The notes under the pieces were generated by a model that worked only from the letters and a program-made list of their open reading frames with translations, searched no databases and had not been told where the DNA came from. Position numbers and translations under genes: made by a program. DNA of 64,000 bases from contig OX411548.1 in assembly GCA_948146395.1 (NCBI GenBank), forward strand, positions 36,836,912 to 36,900,911, given 5' to 3'. Source of the DNA: Fragum whitleyi. Lineage: Eukaryota; Mollusca; Bivalvia; Cardiida; Cardiidae. Shown in pieces: positions 57,561 to 64,000 of the stretch (position 1 is its first letter; each line of letters opens with the position of its first letter).

Positions 57561-58512
57561 AGAATCGATACAATCTCCAGAATAGTCCTGGTCAAAGTAA
57601 AAATTCCTACTTTGTCAGCCAACGCTTTTGTGATGTACTGTACGTGCACTGATTTTGACATATTTATTCCAAAAAGTATTAGGGCATACCCTTATCTAAA
57701 TGCTCTAGAAAACGCGAATAAACAAGCGAAAAATAAACCGCTGAATCACAATAATTCATTTTCCTACAATGCTTTCTGCGTGTCGGAATCAAATTCACAC
57801 AAAGAGTATTTATTCACATGAATAGATGAATGGATTCAGTTGTAAGAAACTAAGTACGTGAATGATTATTTCTAATGTTTTTCTGCAAGCAAGTTAAGAT
57901 TTTGACGTAAAAAATTACCAACTGCTCAAAGTTCTTATCTATTTTATTGAAGTATTTGATATTGCTTTTATCTAGAATGACGGTAGGCTGTCTGGAAATC
58001 AGAAACCCATGTTCTGGGAAATTAGTTTTTGGACCATGTCTGATGCTCATTTTTTTCTGTTTTAAACGCTTAAGTGGATCAACTAGAATGAAATATTTCA
58101 GTTTTAGTGAAGAAATAGAGGATACTTGTTACAGCATATGATCGATTTCTCTTGCATTGGGTGAACAACAACAACCACAACAACAAATATATTTTCACAT
58201 GTGGAAGAGCAATGAGAGAAAATATAGGTTTTGTTTTTTCTTGAAATGAAAGATTTGTCTATCTTACACGAAAAACAAGGATTGCGCTATTAATTTCATG
58301 CAAAATTTATAGTAAAGGTATTTTAAGGATAAAATAATTTATATATTGAAAGCGCTTGTGATTGCCTGGTAACCGTTGTATGACGTCATATGTATAAAGG
58401 ATCCCGCTTCAAGATGACGTAAAATATCGTGAAATGAACGAAAACAGGACATAATCTTTTGGTGAGTTCACTGGTTAACTTCCGAGAATTCTCGAAAATC
58501 CACTGGAAAGCA
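57561..58512. other. AT-rich tract
   Basis: A relative of the 47789 hairpin lies near 58150-58260. 'atgacgtcatatgtataaag' (58380-58399) joins a TGACGTCA palindrome to a TATA-like run. No gene seen. Confidence 0.35.
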
Positions 58513-58676
58513 TTAAGCTAGTGGACCCCTAATAGATTCGCAACATTTTGGACTACATGTTCTTTTATAATGTTAACCGGGGTTTCCTAATGAAAATCAT
58601 TAGGAAACCTCGGTTAACGCTGTTAAACCTCATGACTTCTGAAACGCTGCGGAATTATTACGGGTTCACTACCTAA
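58513..58676. mobile_element. PAL-A palindrome (copy 7)
   Basis: 'ttaagctagtggacccctaa' to 'cgggttcactacctaa'; centre 'ccggggtttcctaatgaaaa' / 'cattaggaaacctcgg'. Confidence 0.75.
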
Positions 58677-58794
58677 AAGAATGGGAATATCTTTGATAGC
58701 TATTACTTAGCAAAAACATCCAAAGGCTACCTAGGGCATCCTCGGTAATCCATTACGTTATTCTTTATAACAAAAGGCACTGACGCTGACGTCA

Positions 58795-59160
58795 AGAACG
58801 ACCATTCGGAACATCACTCGGCCAATCTCACGATCAACCTCTATTCGGAACACCAGTCGGCCAATCTCACGATCAACCTCGGGTGTACAAAGACGGACTA
58901 TTTAAAAAAAAATACGGTAAAACCTTGGAAAAACTTGATGACGTCAGTTAAAATGGCGTTAGCCCTCGAAACTGTGCCTGAAAACGTTCGACGTCGCCAA
59001 CACTACTCGTTTTAAGTCACTGACGTGAAAATATCGTATCCTTATATAATTTAACTTTAAATTCTTAAATAACGGCTAAAATTCTTACATTTTGAGAATG
59101 ATTGTCATTCTCAATAATCAAGTTTTTTCAGCCGTTGCTTACTGTAAAAATATCAATCTA
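58795..59160 (+). repeat. Dispersed repeat D (copy 2)
   Basis: Two short overlapping starts ('ggaacatcactcggccaatc', 'ggaacaccagtcggccaatc', ~45 bp apart), then 'cctcgggtgtacaaagacgg', 'acttgatgacgtcagttaaa', 'ggcgttagccctcgaaactg' and the 'ttttgagaatgattgtcatt' hairpin. Confidence 0.7.
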
Positions 59161-59804
59161 AATATAGCGCCGGTGCGCTAGTTTTTGGTGGACGTTTACG
59201 TTCACCAGTGTTAATACCACGTTTGAACAATCCTGTCAGATGTTAATAGGTTTTCAAAACAGTAGTACTCATTAAGATTCAATTTACTCTTTTTGAAGAA
59301 TTGTAACCGTCTGACAATTATGCATTTCAAAAATGGAGTGAAACAAGGAGTCTACGTAACTTGTTGCAACCTCAAAGATATCTTTTAAGTGTGAAATCAT
59401 ATTCAATTCTGAGATCGGGTGAATTTTTTCCCTGAGTAGAACTACTTTTCTGACAGAGTGAGTAATTTGCCCCTTATTTCCTAATGGTCAATGGGAGGGA
59501 ACTCATGAAATGAAATTACTGGAATGTTAACCTCCCCTGACACTACTAATGTATATAAAACAAAGGCAAATTAATGGAAATATCGATATACACATAAATA
59601 CGGATACAGTCTGAGCAAGTAAAGTAAAGCATTCAGACCATGCGATAAAGGTTTATGCAAAGGTGTTTTACTTTACATTTCAACACACGAAAGCCAAACT
59701 CGATACGAGTGTTTGCAATTTTTTACGCGTTTATATGAACACTTACCCTTTCTTTTCTTTGAGAATGAAAATCGCGGAACAATCAATTAATATCCTTTTA
59801 TAGA
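59161..59804. other. AT-rich tract
   Basis: Nothing supported. Confidence 0.3.
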
Positions 59805-60840
59805 ATTTTTATCTCCACTGGCCGAAGGCCACTGGGGCTATTGTCATGGCGTTGTGTCCGTCGTACGTTCGTGCGTCCGGTCGTAAACTTTTTCTTTAAA
59901 AATCTTCTCCGCAGAAACTACTGGATGAATTTCAATCAAACTTCACAGGAATTATTCTAGGGTGATCCTCTTTCAAAGTTGTTCAAGAAATTTAGATCCA
60001 ATGACAAACATGGATTTAATGGGCGTGGCTTAATTCCAAATATGGTTAAAAGTGGGTTTTCTCAGATTCTAATTGATGGATACCAATTAAATTTTACATG
60101 AATGATCCTTGAGTGGCCTTTTATCAGTCTAAAAAAAATATTGTGATCGGTTGAAAAATATGTATTTTATGGGCGGAGGTCATTTCTCTATATGTTATTT
60201 AGTCGAAACTTTGAAAATCATTTTCTCAGAATGTAGCTGATGGTTTTCAACCAAATTTCACTCGAGTGATACTTTAGTGATCCTTTATCAGGCTACCAGA
60301 AATTATTGTGATCGGATGAAAAATAATAATTTTGATGGGCGGAGGTCATTTATCTATATGTTATTTAGTGGAAACTTTGAAAATCATTTTCTCAGAATGT
60401 AACTGATGGTTTTCAACCAAATTTCACCGGAATGATCTTTTTGAGTAACCCTTTATGAGTCTACCAAAAATTACTGTGATCGGCTGAAAAATATGTATTT
60501 TATGGGCAGAGGTAATTTCTCAATATGTTATTTTGTGTAGTATTTGAAAATCATTTTCTCAGAATGTTATGGGTGGATATCAATCAAACTTCATTGTTAT
60601 GATCCTTACCCTTTATCATGTAGCCAAAATTATTGTCATTGGATGAAATATATGTTGGTTTTTTTATTATTACTAGCGGAGGTCTTTTCTCTATATGTTA
60701 TATAGTGGAAACTCTGAAAATCATTTTCAACATCAGAAGAATCCGAAATATCTAAAAATCTAGTCAAAACTTTTCTTTTTCTTTTACAAGAATTTCAAGC
60801 CTGTGGAGCGACTCAAGCCATTCATAGCTTTCTAGTTTAA
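59805..60840 (+). repeat. Pearl-like element, four ~165-bp units
   Basis: Left 'ctccactggccgaaggccac' with internal palindrome, 'cgtccggtcgtaaactt' lead-in, units anchored by 'tttctcagaatgtagctgat' near 60060, 60222, 60391 and 60554, right end 'caagcctgtggagcgactca' / 'agctttctagttt' as at 30240. Confidence 0.65.
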
Positions 60841-61149
60841 GCAGATAACACCATAATTTTAACAATGAGATTACGGAGAACTGATTAGCAATACAAAAAA
60901 AGAATAATAACCTAGATCATCTAATTGTCATTTCTTTCCTTTAATAACAAATGGATCGGAGAATCACTGCTTAAACTACACGGGGAATAATTCCGAAAGT
61001 TATCGAAACCTTGTAATTATAGGACTTTGTTGACATTCGACGATATGTGTTGAGAAACGTATATCTGAAGCAAGATGCGAACTTGGGTCAGGTCATTTTC
61101 CTTCTATCGTAATTTTACATGTAAAATTTCTCTTTTCTCCACAAATGGA

Positions 61150-61720
61150 GGAATCACTCTAGTATGCCAACAGAAACGTCCACCATCAGTACTTTCAGTG
61201 CTTTGATTCTTACACTGTTTCCGCCTAACAAAAGGTACAATTTCGTTACAAACCCATCCGCCTTACATACATCCGAGGTATGTTGTAGTTTACGGAAATG
61301 TCGTAGTAATGTTCCGAATAGATCAACCTCGGATGTTAATAGACGGACTATTTTTTAAAAATTACGGGAAACCCCTGGAAAAACTCGATGACGTCAGTAA
61401 AAATGGCGTTAGCCCTCGAAACTTTGAGTGAAAACATTCGACGTCGTCAACAATACGTGTTTAAGTCACTGACGTGAAACCATCGTATCCTGATATATAT
61501 ATCTTTAGATTCTTAAATAACGGCTGAAAAATCTTAATTTTTGAGAATGATTCGTCGTTCTCAAAAATTAAGATTTTTCGGCCATTATTTACTGAAAAAA
61601 ATATAAATATACAGTGCTAATTTTTCTAACACTGTTTCCGCCTAACAAATTGCACGATTTTGTAACATACCCATCCGCCTTGCATACATCCGAGGTCATT
61701 CGGAACATCGCTCGGACTTT
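61150..61720 (+). repeat. Dispersed repeat D (copy 3)
   Basis: 'cagtactttcagtgctttga' (61187), 'ccgcctaacaaaaggtacaa', then the D blocks including 'aaactcgatgacgtcagtaa', the hairpin 'aatcttaatttttgagaatg' / 'ctcaaaaattaagatttt', and a second 'ccgcctaacaaattgcacga', so both ends carry the same ~100-bp segment. Confidence 0.7.
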
Positions 61721-62545
61721 TCCGTAAACTGGGAAGTACCTCGGACGTAGGTGTATTAATTTTTGGTCATGTTTTGGGTAATACGGCTCCTGGTGGTACT
61801 TTGGTTAATACGCTTGAAGAATAGTATAAACATTAATGTTGTAAAATCGTCTATGCAGATCTTTTTTGCATATAATGATTTGAAAGCAAACGTAGTTAAA
61901 CACTGCGTTTTGTTTTCATATCATAAATGCCCAATTTTTACCTCACGTCGATTTTGCTTTTCGCAGCGTCATCCTCAGTTATGTTTGTGACGTCATATAA
62001 ACCCACGTGCGAAATGACGCGTTTTCATAGCTACGCCCTTATCATTCCCGAGGTCTATTCCGTAGAATCGCCGAGGGTTCCCGACATTCGGATCATCGCT
62101 CGGACTTTTCCGTAAACTGAAAAGTACCTCGGACGTAAGTGTAGTAATTTTGGGTCATTTTTTAGGTAATTCGGCTCCTGGTGGTACTTCGGTTAATACA
62201 CTTGTAGAAAATCACATTTTATTAATTCTCTCCGATCATCTTTGGAGATATTTTAGGCATACTATAATTTGATGACAAAACGCAGTAAACCACTGCGTTT
62301 TGTTATCAAATTTTATTGTGCCAACTTTTATTCTTTCGTTGATTTTATTTTATGCAACGTCATCCTTATCGGAATGGTTGATGTTTGTGACGTCATATAA
62401 ACCTACGCGCGAAATGACCCGCTTTCATGGCTGCGTCCGTATTATTCCCGAGGTCTATTCCGTAGAATCGCCGAGGGTTCCCGATTGGGTTCCCGATTGA
62501 TCCGAGGTCTGTTGAAGTTTACGGAAATGGCCGAGTGGTTTTCCG
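61721..62545 (+). repeat. Tandem duplication, ~400-bp unit, with TGACGTCA-TATAAA
   Basis: Unit 1 (about 61725-62115) and unit 2 (about 62116-62545) share 'acctcggacgtaggtgta', 'cggctcctggtggtactttg', 'atgtttgtgacgtcatataa' and 'tattcccgaggtctattccg'. TGACGTCA at 61988-61995 and 62388-62395 is directly followed by TATAAA in both. Unit 2 has a hairpin 'gacaaaacgcagt' / 'actgcgttttgt' (62274-62302). Confidence 0.75.
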
Positions 62546-63036
62546 AATGCAAGAACGACATGATAATCTAACGAGCTGTTGGGTGATCTAATTGATTCTG
62601 AAAGTATTTTATGTCACTACAGATTTTTAATTGAGAAATGAGCACGAGTTTGTAATTGAAATACTCGAGCTCAGAAGGCTTCTTGCATATCATAACGCGA
62701 GATCAAAATGGTTGATATTCTCTATTTGATTTAAAAAAAGAAATGATCCGAAGGTTTCAAATATCGGACCTGTCACGTGAGAATGGACTGTCTAGGAAGT
62801 CCAGACCCTAGTCAAACTGCATGGACTACAAGGGCTGACAAGAATGGTTTCTTTTTCTTCAAGTTACCGGCTGAGGGCTAATAAATTAAGTTATAATCAG
62901 GCCATTATGAAGAATCGATTTGACAATACAAGGGAGACCAATCTCCATTTTCTTAACAGTAAAGAATATGTGATTCTGCCCCTTCAAAGGTGAATATAAG
63001 TATGAGTGTCATTTTCACTGCGTTTATTGGAGTATA
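62546..63036. other. Unique tract
   Basis: One eroded copy of 'cctgtcacgtgagaatggac' plus 'cctagtcaaactgcatggac' (62769-62822), a relic of the GTGACC-type MITE. Confidence 0.35.
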
Positions 63037-63117
63037 AAGTGCAATTGCCTTAGCATATGGCAAATAACGGAGGGCGTTATGCTAAAGTCATGTGCTTCTA
63101 AGACAATTGCACTTTAT
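63037..63117. repeat. Hairpin next to the gap
   Basis: 'aaagtgcaattgccttagca' pairs with 'ctaagacaattgcacttt'; inner 'gcatatggcaaataacg' / 'cgttatgc'. Confidence 0.65.
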
Positions 63118-63125
63118 GCTCGAAT

Positions 63126-63325
63126 NNNNNNNNNNNNNNNNNNNNNNNNNNNNNNNNNNNNNNNNNNNNNNNNNNNNNNNNNNNNNNNNNNNNNNNNNNN
63201 NNNNNNNNNNNNNNNNNNNNNNNNNNNNNNNNNNNNNNNNNNNNNNNNNNNNNNNNNNNNNNNNNNNNNNNNNNNNNNNNNNNNNNNNNNNNNNNNNNNN
63301 NNNNNNNNNNNNNNNNNNNNNNNNN
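63126..63325. other. Assembly gap (200 N)
   Basis: Exactly 200 N, a round number suggesting a placeholder rather than a measured length. Confidence 0.98.
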
Positions 63326-63508
<183 letters not shown>

Positions 63509-63681
63509 ACACGATCTAAAGATAGATTGTATAATCTTTACACGCAGAAAAGTAGACTTGAAACTTTATTTTTTTGCCGAGTTCCTTATATATATATATA
63601 AAGAACTCGGCAAAAAAATAAAGTTTCAAGCCTACTTTTCTGCGCGTAAAGATTATACAAACTATTTTTAGATCGTGTATT
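63509..63681. repeat. Long hairpin, ~78-bp arms, (TA) loop
   Basis: 'acacgatctaaagatagatt' pairs with 'aactatttttagatcgtgt', and 'gaaactttatttttttgccg' with 'cggcaaaaaaataaagtttc', around a TATATATATATA loop (63589-63600). Confidence 0.85.
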
Positions 63682-64000
63682 GTTATCTCGCTATCGAAGT
63701 TTAATGGCATTAAGTTTTACATATGGTAGACATATAAACGACATTTTGACTAGTAGTCTTTGGGACTATCCGTACGGCCAGCCACTTCCTTCCAAGAATG
63801 CTTATTACTGAATAAATATTTTTCGTGTGAATAATTGAATCAATTATTTTAATCATTTAAAGAAATAATTGTTTACTTCTCATCTTTGAACAAATATTTT
63901 TAATTATACAATAAATATTTTGAATTATACAATAAATATTTCAAACTAAACAAAATTTTTTTTCACTTTACAACAAATATTTACTATTAAAGAATAAATA
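63682..64000. other. AT-rich tail
   Basis: Several 'caataaatatttt' repeats (63838-64000); nothing else. Confidence 0.4.

Noticed and set aside
61927..62500. Two similar small ORFs with signal-peptide-like starts
   Set aside because: Differences between the copies are as often replacement as silent, and the frames lie in a repeat duplication.

Overview
This is a eukaryotic, intron-rich, AT-rich window, most likely from a bivalve mollusc. The pointers are the very high density of short non-autonomous DNA elements, tRNA-headed SINEs, and elements that pair a (GTCC)n microsatellite with tandem ~160-bp core repeats, as in the 'pearl' elements described from bivalves. The species cannot be told from the sequence.

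One real gene is visible, on the + strand: the 3' part of a receptor tyrosine kinase. Four exons were recognised from splice sites, reading phase and domain content: 13352-13615 and 34018-34193 (ten-cysteine Frizzled-type CRD), 37345-37593 (complete kringle) and 41479-42677 (transmembrane segment, juxtamembrane region, whole kinase domain, stop). The phases join perfectly (2/2, 1/1, 1/1) to give 628 residues plus stop. Kinase signatures ([33 protein letters not shown]) fit MuSK rather than ROR (HKDLAARN, DLG). The 5' exons (signal peptide, Ig domains) were not found and probably lie upstream of the window. A decayed tandem duplicate of the first CRD exon lies 245 bp downstream of it.

The rest, introns of 20.4, 3.2 and 3.9 kb plus about 21 kb of 3' flank, is a mosaic of repeats. 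These include at least two tRNA-derived SINE families, several with clear target-site duplications; two TTAA-flanked MITE families with CCCTT termini of piggyBac type; a third, almost wholly palindromic TTAA-flanked family (seven copies); TA-flanked Tc1/mariner/pogo-like elements; a MITE with a conserved central palindrome; several hairpin families; and about a dozen pearl-like tandem-core elements. Some are visibly nested. A roughly 5-kb inverted structure at 17.6-22.6 kb, with ~360-bp direct repeats on the left and inverted copies on the right, is the least explained large structure. A ~35-bp hairpin core recurs in MITE families whose ends are unrelated.

Between 42.7 and 64 kb no convincing second gene was found, only short coding-like remnants. 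A 200-base N gap (63126-63325) is followed by a long (TA)n run and a long hairpin. Repeat boundaries are approximate unless a target-site duplication or terminal inverted repeat is stated.
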